From: Pseudodesulfovibrio sp.
GTDB lineage: Bacteria; Desulfobacterota; Desulfovibrionia; Desulfovibrionales; Desulfovibrionaceae
Direction: 5' to 3'
Assembly (NCBI GenBank): GCA_022712815.1
Contig: JAFLJW010000246.1
Span: 1 to 26,965 of the forward strand
Length of the DNA: 26,965 bases
A model generated the notes under the pieces. The model had not been told where the DNA came from. It did no database searches and worked only from the letters and a program-made list of their open reading frames with translations. This document shows positions 14,685 through 21,824 of the stretch, piece by piece (position 1 is the stretch's first letter; every line of letters starts with the position of its first letter). The position numbers and the translations under genes were made by a program.

Positions 14685-14909
14685 TATAGTGCGCGGAAAG
14701 TCTAGACAGATTTTGTTCCTGGTTTAAAGTGCATTCTCCATCTTTGTTGGTTCTTTCATCCTCTCCTCCCGAGAGGAGGGGATGAAAGGAAAATTCACGC
14801 CGCTTCTTGCTGTTCGACAAAATAGATTTCACATGGAGTCAGATAGTCTAACGACTGATGAAAACGGCGACTGTTGTAAAATGTGAAGTGTTTCGTCACA
14901 CCACGCCTC
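14685..14909 (-). pseudogene. IS3-family element remnant: OrfB C-terminus, hairpin and terminal repeat
   Basis: On the minus strand a frame ending in TGA (14797-14795) reads GVTKHFTFYNSRRFHQSLDY then LTPCEIYFVEQQEAA, the conserved C-terminus of IS3-family OrfB (integrase core end, HFTFYN..R.HQSL). It has a stop a few codons upstream of this stretch, so only about 38 codons remain and the catalytic residues are gone. After the stop comes a 16-bp hairpin (14753-14768 with 14773-14788) and then a terminal sequence with tip TATAGTGCGCGG at 14685-14696. A related copy in the opposite orientation lies at 20787-20841. Confidence 0.8.
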
Positions 14910-14930
14910 AACTTCTACACATCCGACAGA

Positions 14931-14973
14931 AGGTGCGCGTCACAGCTGTTTGTCATGACGCGCACCTTTTTTT
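14931..14973 (+). terminator. Hairpin terminator between convergent units
   Basis: GGTGCGCGTCA (14932-14942) pairs with TGACGCGCACC (14956-14966) and is followed by seven T residues on the + strand. It sits 7 bases beyond the end of the minus-strand operon, so the stem may also end that transcript, though without a T-run on that side. Confidence 0.65.
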
Positions 14974-14979
14974 CAGTAG

Positions 14980-15468
14980 CTACTGTTTTTCAACCATGAG
15001 TTCCCGGTCAGTCAGAATGACAAAAACTCCATTCTTTTTCCAATGGAGCTCACCATCAACTTTCTTGCCGGAGGACCCCAATTCTTTTTCTACACAAGCT
15101 CGGACTGTTTCTACATATTGCGTTTTGAAAACAAGATCATAGCCATAAAAAAACTGATCGTTGAAGCGCAGGAAAATGGACAGCAACGGCGCTTCGCCAA
15201 AATGCATATCCAGATTCGTCCGTTCTTCGGTCAGCATAATAGCCGAAAGACCCGTTTTATAGATATTTTTCAATGTTTTTTTGGAAAGGGCGAGATCAGG
15301 CAGATCACCCTTTGCCGTACTCCACTTGATATCCCTGAATCCATCCAGAAATCCCGAGTCGCAATACCCGATGGATGCGGAGGAAATCATCGCGACAGCG
15401 ACAAGACAGACAACAAGCGTTTTCACACTCACCACATAACCGCATTTTGCACGACATTGGATCAACAT
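14980..15468 (-). CDS. Exported protein of unknown function, 162 aa
   Basis: The last gene of the minus-strand operon encodes a 162-residue protein with an N-terminal hydrophobic stretch (VKTLVVCLVAVAMISSASIG) after a 15-residue polar start, suggesting export. The mature part is a mixed alpha/beta domain (GFLDGFRDIKWSTAKGDLP, FFYGYDLVFKTQ, GELHWKKNGVFVILTDRE) with no catalytic motif I can name. The pattern 'FRDIKW...' recalls small periplasmic proteins of unknown role in deltaproteobacteria. Its ATG overlaps the stop of the binding-protein gene (TAATG) and GGAGGG lies about 9 bases upstream, so it is translationally coupled to the transporter. A GTG start just before the hydrophobic stretch is possible. 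Confidence 0.6.
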   Translation of the reverse strand: MLIQCRAKCGYVVSVKTLVVCLVAVAMISSASIGYCDSGFLDGFRDIKWSTAKGDLPDLALSKKTLKNIYKTGLSAIMLTEERTNLDMHFGEAPLLSIFLRFNDQFFYGYDLVFKTQYVETVRACVEKELGSSGKKVDGELHWKKNGVFVILTDRELMVEKQ

Positions 15469-16442
15469 TAGTGAGATCCCTCCGGCAGATAAGAATAATC
15501 AATCATTGTACTGATATCCTGCATTTCTTTCATGAATCCGTACCTGACCATCAGCCTATGCTGATCTTCCAAACGAGAAAGAGGCTCTGCGGGTTGCAAT
15601 TCTCTCAGCGCACAGATCATGCACATGTCTTCCGGAACCTTTGTATATTTTGGAAGATGCTTGCGAGCTTCCATCTCGTGATTGGTGACAAAGTCAAAAG
15701 ATTTCACCAAACCAACCAAGAATTTACGGACAATATCCGGATTCTCGGCCAAAAAATCATCAGTAAAATACATCCCTGTAAAAACCCAATGGGGAACGAT
15801 ATCATGGAATGAGGCTAAAATCCGACTGGCACCATGCGCTTCCAGCATGGCAGCTAAAGGGTCTCAGACAATAAAGGCATCTATGCCCCCTGAGCGCAGA
15901 GCAGCTTCATGCTGCATCGGATTATCCGGACGGCCTCCCCAGAGAGGACGAATATCTTTCATTTCGTAACCACCCAGTTCCGCAGCGCGACGGACCAGGG
16001 TCTTTGCCGCGAGACTCCCACTGGTGGCAATGCGAAGTCCTTTAATATCTTTCAGGGTTTTGTATTTTGAGTCTTTTCCGATATGGATTCCACATTTGGT
16101 TTTTGCATGGGCATGTCCAAGCCATGAGACCAATTTTATGGGTATCTTCTTTTCCGCCAGCTTACACAGGGAAGATAGTGAAATTTCGCCCGCGTCGATA
16201 TCGCCGCGTAAAACTCCAGCCAGGATGTTTTGCTCGCCTTTGACGTACATCAGTTTAACATTGATTCCTGCTTCTTCGAAAAGGCCTTCCTCCACCCCTA
16301 CATAGAGGGCAATGTTATCAATTGTTCTACTGTGAATAACAGTAATTGTTGGTAAATCATTACCAGCCAGGGCAGGAAAGGTTCCCATACAAGGGATGGC
16401 AATCATGCAGAGAATGGTGCAGAGTTTCTTCACAACGCTCAT
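15468..16442 (-). pseudogene. ABC transporter substrate-binding protein (TauA/SsuA/NMT1-like) interrupted by in-frame TGA
   Basis: One continuous frame of 324 codons encodes a periplasmic binding protein of the aliphatic-sulfonate/nitrate/thiamine-precursor class. It has a signal peptide (KKLCTILCMIAIPCMGTFPA), then ITVIHSRTIDNIALYVGVEE, GLFEEAGINVKLMY, and LKDIKGLRIATSGS. After SGGIDAFIV comes TGA (15866-15864), then DPLAAMLEAHG continues in the same frame to a normal stop. In this family a tryptophan commonly follows (V-W-x-P), so TGG to TGA is the simplest change. Either the gene is dead, the TGA is read through, or it encodes selenocysteine. Everything else, including start signals and operon position after the permease gene, is intact. 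Confidence 0.75.
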
Positions 16443-16491
16443 AAATACCTCACTTTACAGTTTTATAATCAAGCACGGGGTACTTCCCGGA

Positions 16492-17352
16492 CTAGGCTCC
16501 TCCTAAAGACGTTTCCACATGCCAGCCGAGCATTTTGCGCTCAACAAGCCTCGCAATACGATCAAGTGAAAAACCAATGATCGACAACACCATGATCCCG
16601 GCGAATACAAGCTCGGTATCAAAGGTTCTTTGCGCATCGATAACCATAAATCCGAGACCGGATTCACTAGAGAGCATTTCCACGCCGACCAAAGCCATCA
16701 TCGAAAGGGCCGTTGAAATGCGCAATCCGGTCATAATGGTGGGTAAAGCGGCAGGGATGAGCACATGCACCCAAATCTGACACTTGTTTGCACCAAGAGA
16801 TCTGGCCGCATCTATCAACTTGGAATCAACGCCTTTGATTCCCGCTATCGTATTGAGCGCAATGGGAAAAAAACAGGATTTGAAAATGATCATTATCTTT
16901 GATGTCTCGCCAATGCCAAACCAGAGGAAAAAGATGGGGATCAGGGCAAAGGTGGAAAGCGGCCTGAGCAACTCAATCAGCGGATCAAAGATATCTTCCA
17001 GAAGTTTGGACCAGGCAATGAGAAGCCCAAGAGTGACACCAAAAACGGCTGCCATGGAATATCCCACAACAGCCCGCTGCATACTTGCACATGTGTGTTC
17101 GAGCAGGACTCCCGACTGGATAATTTCCCATAATGTCTCAAGTACTAAAGTCGGAGCAGGCAAGAACCAGTCCGGAACCCAACCGATCCGGGCCACAAAT
17201 TCCCAGATCAGCAGAACTACAAAGGGAGAGCATATCTTTCGGCAGTTATGCTGCGACATATAATCCGCAATCCGGTCATACAACGGAATCGGCAGATTAG
17301 CTCTCGGAGCCAAGGCTTTTTGCTCGATTAAACCACTTACATCTCCACCCAT
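16492..17352 (-). CDS. ABC transporter permease (SsuC/TauC-like)
   Basis: A 286-residue inner-membrane permease of the BPD-transport family. After a 35-residue cytoplasmic start there are about six membrane segments (ICSPFVVLLIWEFVARIGWV; AVVGYSMAAVFGVTLGLLIA; LSTFALIPIFFLWFGIG; ALSMMALVGVEMLSSE; LVFAGIMVLSIIGFSLDRIA). The EAA loop that docks on the ATPase reads DAARSLGANKCQIWVHVLIP. The family imports sulfonates, nitrate, pyrimidine precursors and similar small molecules; the substrate is not readable. It overlaps the ATPase gene by 16 bases and is followed after 49 bases by the binding-protein gene. Confidence 0.85.
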   Translation of the reverse strand: MGGDVSGLIEQKALAPRANLPIPLYDRIADYMSQHNCRKICSPFVVLLIWEFVARIGWVPDWFLPAPTLVLETLWEIIQSGVLLEHTCASMQRAVVGYSMAAVFGVTLGLLIAWSKLLEDIFDPLIELLRPLSTFALIPIFFLWFGIGETSKIMIIFKSCFFPIALNTIAGIKGVDSKLIDAARSLGANKCQIWVHVLIPAALPTIMTGLRISTALSMMALVGVEMLSSESGLGFMVIDAQRTFDTELVFAGIMVLSIIGFSLDRIARLVERKMLGWHVETSLGGA

Positions 17353-18131
17353 ACCATCCCCCTAAGTTCTTTTTCATATTCATGAAATTTTTTTGTGCTG
17401 GTGAGTTCATGGGTTCTGGGCCGGGGCAAATCGATAGCCAGCGTTCCCTTGATGGTTCCCGGTCTTTTACTCATCACCACAACCCTGTCCGCCAGGTATA
17501 TTGCTTCGATAATACTGTGCGTCACAAACAAAACCGTGCACGTCGTTTCATGCCAAATGCGCAACAGTTCAGTTTGCATTGCCTCACGGGTCAAAGCATC
17601 AAGTGCGCCGAAAGGCTCATCCATGAGCAGGACCTTCGGCTCGTTTGCCAAAGCCCTGGCGATGGCGACCCGTTGCTTCATCCCTCCCGAGAGTTCATGC
17701 GGAAAACAGTTCTTGAACTTTTCGAGTCCGACCAATTTGATGAAATGGTCAGTGCGTTCTTGAATCTCGCTCTTTTTGACGCCGCGAAGATCGGGACCGA
17801 ATGCGATATTTTCCCGCACAGTTTTCCAAGGGAAAAGAAGGTATTCCTGGAAGACCACGCCGCACCGGCTATCCGGTCCGACAATGGGGTCACCCTCGAG
17901 AAGGAGTTCTCCGCGGGTTTTTTCGACCAACCCCGCCACCATCATGAGAAAGGTGGACTTGCCACACCCTGAAGAACCAAGAATTGCGACAAACTCATTT
18001 TGCGCCACATCCAGGTCTACTCCGGCAACAGCGCGGACAGATTCTCCCTTTCTGCCGGTGTAGGTTTTACAAACACCCTTGGCCTGAATAATTATCGATT
18101 GGCTCTCAAGCTGAGATTCTTCTGGATTCAT
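17337..18131 (-). CDS. ABC transporter ATPase (SsuB/TauB-like)
   Basis: A 264-residue nucleotide-binding subunit. It has Walker A GSSGCGKS, Q-loop VVFQEYLLFPW, signature LSGGMKQRVAIARAL, Walker B VLLMDEPFGALD and switch histidine in FVTHSIIEA, all intact, with the D-loop FGALDALTREAMQ typical of the nitrate/sulfonate/bicarbonate group. It powers the adjacent permease. Its start lies 26 bases inside the end of the reductase gene and its end overlaps the permease start, which ties the importer to the reductase in one transcript. Confidence 0.9.
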   Translation of the reverse strand: MNPEESQLESQSIIIQAKGVCKTYTGRKGESVRAVAGVDLDVAQNEFVAILGSSGCGKSTFLMMVAGLVEKTRGELLLEGDPIVGPDSRCGVVFQEYLLFPWKTVRENIAFGPDLRGVKKSEIQERTDHFIKLVGLEKFKNCFPHELSGGMKQRVAIARALANEPKVLLMDEPFGALDALTREAMQTELLRIWHETTCTVLFVTHSIIEAIYLADRVVVMSKRPGTIKGTLAIDLPRPRTHELTSTKKFHEYEKELRGMVWVEM

Positions 18132-19308
18132 TTTCCACCGTCTTTCTGGTTCTCTGTTTGGAAGCCTCTATTTGCTCCATGAATCCTTCAATCCGCACTT
18201 TAAGCTGACCTTCATCTTGAGCCGAATAGTCCGTAGTCACGTGGAGAAATGGGAGCCCAAGCTTGTCCCTGACCAATTCTCTGACCCGGTAGGATTCAAT
18301 TTCAAAGGGCTGACAAAACTGCCATGCCAGATCAATGACCCCATCAATGTCAAAGTCGGCACACAAGCGCTCCAAATCCTCGAAACGCTGTGTGTTTGGA
18401 GTCATGCAGGCACAGGTGACCCGTAAATACCGTTGCGCAATGGCCTCCAGCGGAGGGAGCGTTTCATCGGCAAGATCTTCGGTGCGTGTAACTCCGCCAC
18501 ATCCCTCTGAACAGACGACTATACCCCCGGATTCTTCCACCAGCCGCAGGACTTTATTGCACCCAAGGCTGTTCCCAAGTCCGGTCCAGAGAATGCGGGG
18601 TCCTTCGACGCCACTGGCATGAATATTCTTCGCATTTCTCTCTTCAAGCTCTTGTGCGAACGCTGATAGCAAATTCAGGTAATCCTCGTGATCAACGTAG
18701 TAATTCAGCTTTGAAGTGATGTTGGCGAAGTCGAGTCCGCTGATCGGAGACGGAGACTGTTTTCTCGAATAATGGATACGGGTCATCAGCTTGCGCTGCT
18801 CATTCATCATTCGAATGCCGCGGGCCAAATCTTCATCGGTGATGATGACGTCAAGCTGTTTTTCCAGAAAACATTTTGCCTTTTCCACTTCACTCAGCCA
18901 GTGATCAAACGCTGCCGGTTCTTCCGGCTTTTGGGGCAAATCCATGACCTGCATCGGGACATACCGCTCAAGCAGTTCATACATTTTTTTACGACCATCG
19001 CAGGTGGTCTCTGAAATAATGCAATCAGCCAAAGGGAAAAGGGGACATGTTCCTCCGATCGCTCTGCCGAATGTCGCCTTTACCTTGGGGCATTGGTCCG
19101 CAGAAAGTATCTCTTCGGCTTTTGCGATTGGCTCCTGCGTTGAGCCGCATAAACCCACAGGAATTGCGTTGGCCGCAAGGATCAGTTCCGTCGGGCTGTA
19201 GGAACACAGGCAGCCCACCACTTTTTTGCCTCCGTCCTTAGCCATTTCAAGCTGCAAAGCCAGATTCGTGTGAACATCCTGTATGGATTCAGTTACTTCG
19301 AACTCCAT
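18106..19308 (-). CDS. Double-cubane-cluster anaerobic reductase (2-hydroxyacyl-CoA dehydratase family, YjiM-like)
   Basis: A 400-residue iron-sulfur protein matching, from memory, E. coli YjiM and the double-cubane-cluster proteins (DCCP). Conserved cysteines lie in GCLCSYSP (C33, C35), GLCGST (C54), DQCPKV (C73), GTCPLF (C88), ETTCDGRKKMYE (C103), SEGCGGVT, VTCACMTPN and WQFCQPFE. ETTCDGRKKMYE and the single-subunit layout separate it from the two-subunit lactyl-/benzoyl-CoA dehydratases. DCCPs take low-potential electrons from an ATP-driven activase and reduce small, hard-to-reduce substrates in vitro; natural substrates are unknown. GAGGG precedes the ATG. The activase gene lies 38 bases upstream and the transporter ATPase overlaps its end, implying the substrate is imported. 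Confidence 0.85.
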   Translation of the reverse strand: MEFEVTESIQDVHTNLALQLEMAKDGGKKVVGCLCSYSPTELILAANAIPVGLCGSTQEPIAKAEEILSADQCPKVKATFGRAIGGTCPLFPLADCIISETTCDGRKKMYELLERYVPMQVMDLPQKPEEPAAFDHWLSEVEKAKCFLEKQLDVIITDEDLARGIRMMNEQRKLMTRIHYSRKQSPSPISGLDFANITSKLNYYVDHEDYLNLLSAFAQELEERNAKNIHASGVEGPRILWTGLGNSLGCNKVLRLVEESGGIVVCSEGCGGVTRTEDLADETLPPLEAIAQRYLRVTCACMTPNTQRFEDLERLCADFDIDGVIDLAWQFCQPFEIESYRVRELVRDKLGLPFLHVTTDYSAQDEGQLKVRIEGFMEQIEASKQRTRKTVENESRRISA

Positions 19309-19346
19309 GGCACCCTCTTGATATATATTGTTATGGATACACTGAT

Positions 19347-20117
19347 CTAAACAGAACGCTGTGCAACAACGGCTGCGCCCAAGGCCCCGACAATTTGCGG
19401 ATCAATAGAAAGACGGACAAAATTAACCTCAAGGTATTCACAGATGAGCCTTCCCAAATCTTCGTTCTTTGCCACTCCGCCGACAAAGGCCACCTCTCCA
19501 TTTATCCCTATGCGTTTGGCCATTGCCCCGACCCTGCGGGCAAAGGAGCGATGAAGTCCGGCGGCTATATCTGAAGGTTTCTGCCCTGAAGCAAGCAAGG
19601 AAATCACTTCTGACTCAGCAAAGACAGCGCACATGCTGGTCACTTCACAAGGGCAAACTGATTTACCCGCAGTGGAACTGAGGTCACCAAGTGCGATTTC
19701 AAGGGCTTTTGCGGCAACTTCCATGAATCGCCCTGTTCCGGCGGCACACTTGTCGTTCATTATGAAGTCAAGCATGTTGCCATCTTCGTCCAGGCGGATA
19801 ACCTTGCTGTCCTGGCCGCCTATATCAATAACTGTACGAATGTCCTCATTCAGGAAGTGAGCACCGGCGGCATGGCATGACAACTCAGTAAGCGTGCTGT
19901 CGACAAAGGGCAGCGAAACCCGACCATAGCCGGTTCCCACGATGAATTTGATGTCTGATTTTTTTTTGCCACTTTGGGTCAGGAGGTCTTCAAGCACGAG
20001 CTGTCCCGTTTTTCCAGGATGGACACCTGAATCTAAAACGGTACTGCACAGCAAAATATCTCCACTAAGTGCAACGCCTTTTGCAGCGCGAGAACCAATA
20101 TCTATCCCAACGAACAT
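19347..20117 (-). CDS. Acyl-CoA dehydratase activase / reductase ATPase (HgdC/YjiL-like)
   Basis: A 256-residue ASKHA-fold ATPase that, as a dimer holding one [4Fe-4S] cluster, pumps electrons into the partner reductase at the cost of ATP. Motifs: FVGIDIGSRAAKG (phosphate 1), IDIGGQDSKVI (phosphate 2), cluster cysteines in NDKCAAGTGRFMEVAA and TSMCAVFAESEVISLL, adenosine loop VAFVGGVAKNEDL. ATG 20117 is chosen because MFVGIDIGS is where the family starts and the length then equals YjiL (about 255); an upstream ATG at 20153 would add 12 unusual residues. It is the first gene of the minus-strand operon. Confidence 0.88.
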   Translation of the reverse strand: MFVGIDIGSRAAKGVALSGDILLCSTVLDSGVHPGKTGQLVLEDLLTQSGKKKSDIKFIVGTGYGRVSLPFVDSTLTELSCHAAGAHFLNEDIRTVIDIGGQDSKVIRLDEDGNMLDFIMNDKCAAGTGRFMEVAAKALEIALGDLSSTAGKSVCPCEVTSMCAVFAESEVISLLASGQKPSDIAAGLHRSFARRVGAMAKRIGINGEVAFVGGVAKNEDLGRLICEYLEVNFVRLSIDPQIVGALGAAVVAQRSV

Positions 20118-20166
20118 GACTTCCGTTTCCCCCTGTAATCCCTTTGCCTGCATACAAGTATTGATC

Positions 20167-20193
20167 TAGATATAAAATAAATCTATAAGTCAA
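20167..20193 (-). promoter_or_regulatory. Weak promoter candidate for the reductase-transporter operon
   Basis: On the minus strand TTGACT (20193-20188) and TATCTA (20172-20167) are separated by 15 bases, shorter than ideal, in very AT-rich DNA 50 bases before the activase start. It is the best match there but not a strong one. Confidence 0.3.
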
Positions 20194-20290
20194 ATAGACT
20201 ACATCAATAGCAATCGGGGGTATTTTTGCGGCAACCTATAGCTGATGCTTTTTTTAAAATACTAGAAATCGCGTACGCGTTTTTCTTTTT

Positions 20291-20319
20291 AGGACAAACG
20301 GCATTCAACCTGCTATAAT
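20291..20319 (+). promoter_or_regulatory. Extended -10 promoter candidate without an obvious gene
   Basis: TGCTATAAT (20311-20319) is an extended -10 with AGGACA (20291-20296) 17 bases upstream of the hexamer. It points right into a stretch with no + strand gene until 21825, where the palindrome-rich block at 20480-20690 lies. Confidence 0.4.
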
Positions 20320-20479
20320 TTCAGCAGATACTGGCAGCACATTGAGGAAGGGGTACTCTTAATCTAGACTCAATCGGGATGAAATGCATGGACTAACATG
20401 GCTAAATTTAACATATTAAAAAAAAACAAAAACTGTGTTCGTCGCTCTGAGCGGAGGATTTTTTAGAAATGAATTTAAG

Positions 20480-20690
20480 AAACTGGGCTATAGTTTAAGG
20501 TAATGGGATAGGCCCGCTCCTTTACGTTTGAGCTTGTACGTCCTGTACAAGCTTGGTGGCAGCCTAGGCTGACCCCGATGAAAAGCCAAAGAGCTTATCA
20601 AGAGGCGGGGCCACCTCTCCTGGCAGGTTCTTTGGGGAAGATTGAACTTCTTCCAAGTATCAGCTGTCGCTAAAGATGACCTTTTTTTAG
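20480..20690. other. Palindrome-rich block of unknown nature (structured RNA or decayed gene)
   Basis: This stretch holds AGCTTGTAC (20531-20539) paired with GTACAAGCT (20545-20553), directly followed by the 12-base palindrome CAGCCTAGGCTG (20560-20571), and ends at a run of seven T (20682-20688) on the + strand. On the minus strand, pieces read as protein in different frames (DTWKKFNLPQ, then DKLFGFSSGSA, then AATKLVQDVQAQT, with stops between), which looks like a decayed coding sequence. Both readings are possible. It is GC-rich inside an AT-rich 750-base intergenic region, so it is probably a separate insertion. Confidence 0.35.
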
Positions 20691-20786
20691 CAAGAAGCTG
20701 CAATGCGGAATATTGAAAACGTGTTCGTAAATTTTCATCATCATTTTTTAGGTATTGCGTGGATAATTTGTCAAAAAATCACAAGA

Positions 20787-20841
20787 CTATAGTGCACCTT
20801 AAACAGGTAGTAAAATTTGTCTGGATTTTCCGCGCACTATA
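20787..20841 (-). repeat. MITE-like copy of the IS3-type terminal sequence
   Basis: Read on the minus strand, its first 49 bases match the terminal sequence at 14685 in about 40 positions by hand count (tip TATAGTGCGCGG in both). This copy has an 8-bp inverted repeat at its own ends (TATAGTGC at 20788-20795, GCACTATA at 20834-20841), so it could be a miniature element. No gene is attached. No target-site duplication is evident. Confidence 0.6.
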
Positions 20842-20905
20842 ATTCGTATCTTTCATGCCGCCGGTTACACCTTCGCCCAGTTCACTTCTCATACGATATG
20901 CAAGC

Positions 20906-21631
20906 TCATATCTCGTCGTATTGGCTGCGCAATTCGATGGAGTCGTAGCGCCAGTATTCAAAGTCAACCTGCACGATAAGGTTGTTTTGCGAACTTTTGA
21001 CGCGTTGGATAAAAAGGCCGGGGTAGTGGGCGGGAAGACCCAGCTGGGCAGATATTCTGGAATTGATGCTGACAGGACGGATAAGCAAGTCTTTCTGGAA
21101 GAGATGGATTCCGTAGTCTTCACGAAAAACGTCAGTCATTGGCAGAGTTACGATCTTGGAAAGAAATCCGGGACACACTCTGGCTAGAAAAAAACACTCC
21201 GAGTAGTACACCGATTGCCCGTCAAGACTCCCGGTTTCAAAGACATAATACAGCGAGACGGGCTTGGCGGTTCTAAATAATTCCTGCAATTCGCCCGTGG
21301 CTGGGCAGATGCCGCTTTCCTTCACATCCCAGGCTGGTTGAAAACCCTGCTGCCGGGAAAGCTTATCGAAATTGACATACTCCTTGCTTGGGTCAAAGGC
21401 GAGCCTGGCCCCGCTGGCAAACCAGCCCCGGCGACCGGAACGGTATATCCTGCCCTCCCGCTCGAGAATGCCAAGAGCATGGCGGATGGTGTTGCGGTTG
21501 ACGCTGAGCTGTTCCGAGAGATCCCTTTCGGTGGGCAACTTGTCGTGTGGTTTCAGTTTGCCACTGCGCAGACGCCTCGCAATGAACCGTTTGACCTTGA
21601 GATATTGATGATCTTGCTTTGTTTCTTCCAT
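20906..21631 (-). CDS. GntR-family transcriptional regulator with UTRA domain (HutC/PhnF type)
   Basis: A 241-residue regulator. The winged helix-turn-helix spans about residues 9-74 (KLKPHDKLPTERDLSEQLSV, RNTIRHALGILEREGRIYRS, wing GRRGWFASG). The rest fits a UTRA ligand-binding domain, with VSLYYVFETGSLDGQSVYYS and FIQRVKSSQNNLIVQVDFEYW resembling the substrate-binding sheet. It is divergent from the ABC-transporter/hydrolase operon starting at 21825, the usual arrangement for a local repressor. UTRA regulators of phosphonate operons (PhnF, PhnR) are among its relatives, in line with the hydrolase at the operon's end, but HutC-like ligands cannot be excluded. Confidence 0.85.
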   Translation of the reverse strand: MEETKQDHQYLKVKRFIARRLRSGKLKPHDKLPTERDLSEQLSVNRNTIRHALGILEREGRIYRSGRRGWFASGARLAFDPSKEYVNFDKLSRQQGFQPAWDVKESGICPATGELQELFRTAKPVSLYYVFETGSLDGQSVYYSECFFLARVCPGFLSKIVTLPMTDVFREDYGIHLFQKDLLIRPVSINSRISAQLGLPAHYPGLFIQRVKSSQNNLIVQVDFEYWRYDSIELRSQYDEI

Positions 21632-21755
21632 AAGTTCTTCATTATCTACGATAAATTGCGCTATTTCACAACAGAACTACATGTTGCCTTCTTGACTCAA
21701 CATTGAAACAGGATCGTCAAGATCATTTTCGCGGACTGGCATAAAACAGTCTTCG

Positions 21756-21769
21756 TTGGGTTAACCCAA
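21756..21769. promoter_or_regulatory. 14-bp perfect palindrome in the divergent control region
   Basis: TTGGGTTAACCCAA is a perfect dyad, 56 bases before the binding-protein start and 125 bases from the regulator start. It is a candidate operator for the GntR/UTRA protein. No convincing -10/-35 pair was found nearby. Confidence 0.4.
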
Positions 21770-21824
21770 TAATTGTTGGCCGGTTTGAATATATTGTGCA
21801 AGCACTTTTTTCAAGGAGACAACC

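Noticed and set aside
18106..20117. Benzoyl-CoA reductase or 2-hydroxyacyl-CoA dehydratase for aromatic or amino-acid degradation
   Set aside because: There is a single catalytic subunit with the double-cubane cysteine pattern (ETTCDGRKKMYE) and no second subunit, CoA transferase or CoA ligase next to it, unlike those systems.
20332..20346. Sigma-54 promoter (TGGCAG...TTGA)
   Set aside because: The -12 GC is missing and the spacing is off; the sigma-70 extended -10 just upstream is a better match.
20452..20494. Nine-codon leader ORF (GGAGG, then ATG AAT TTA ... TAA)
   Set aside because: It is very short, the ribosome site is 11 bases away, no gene follows on that strand for over 1 kb and there is no run of regulatory codons.
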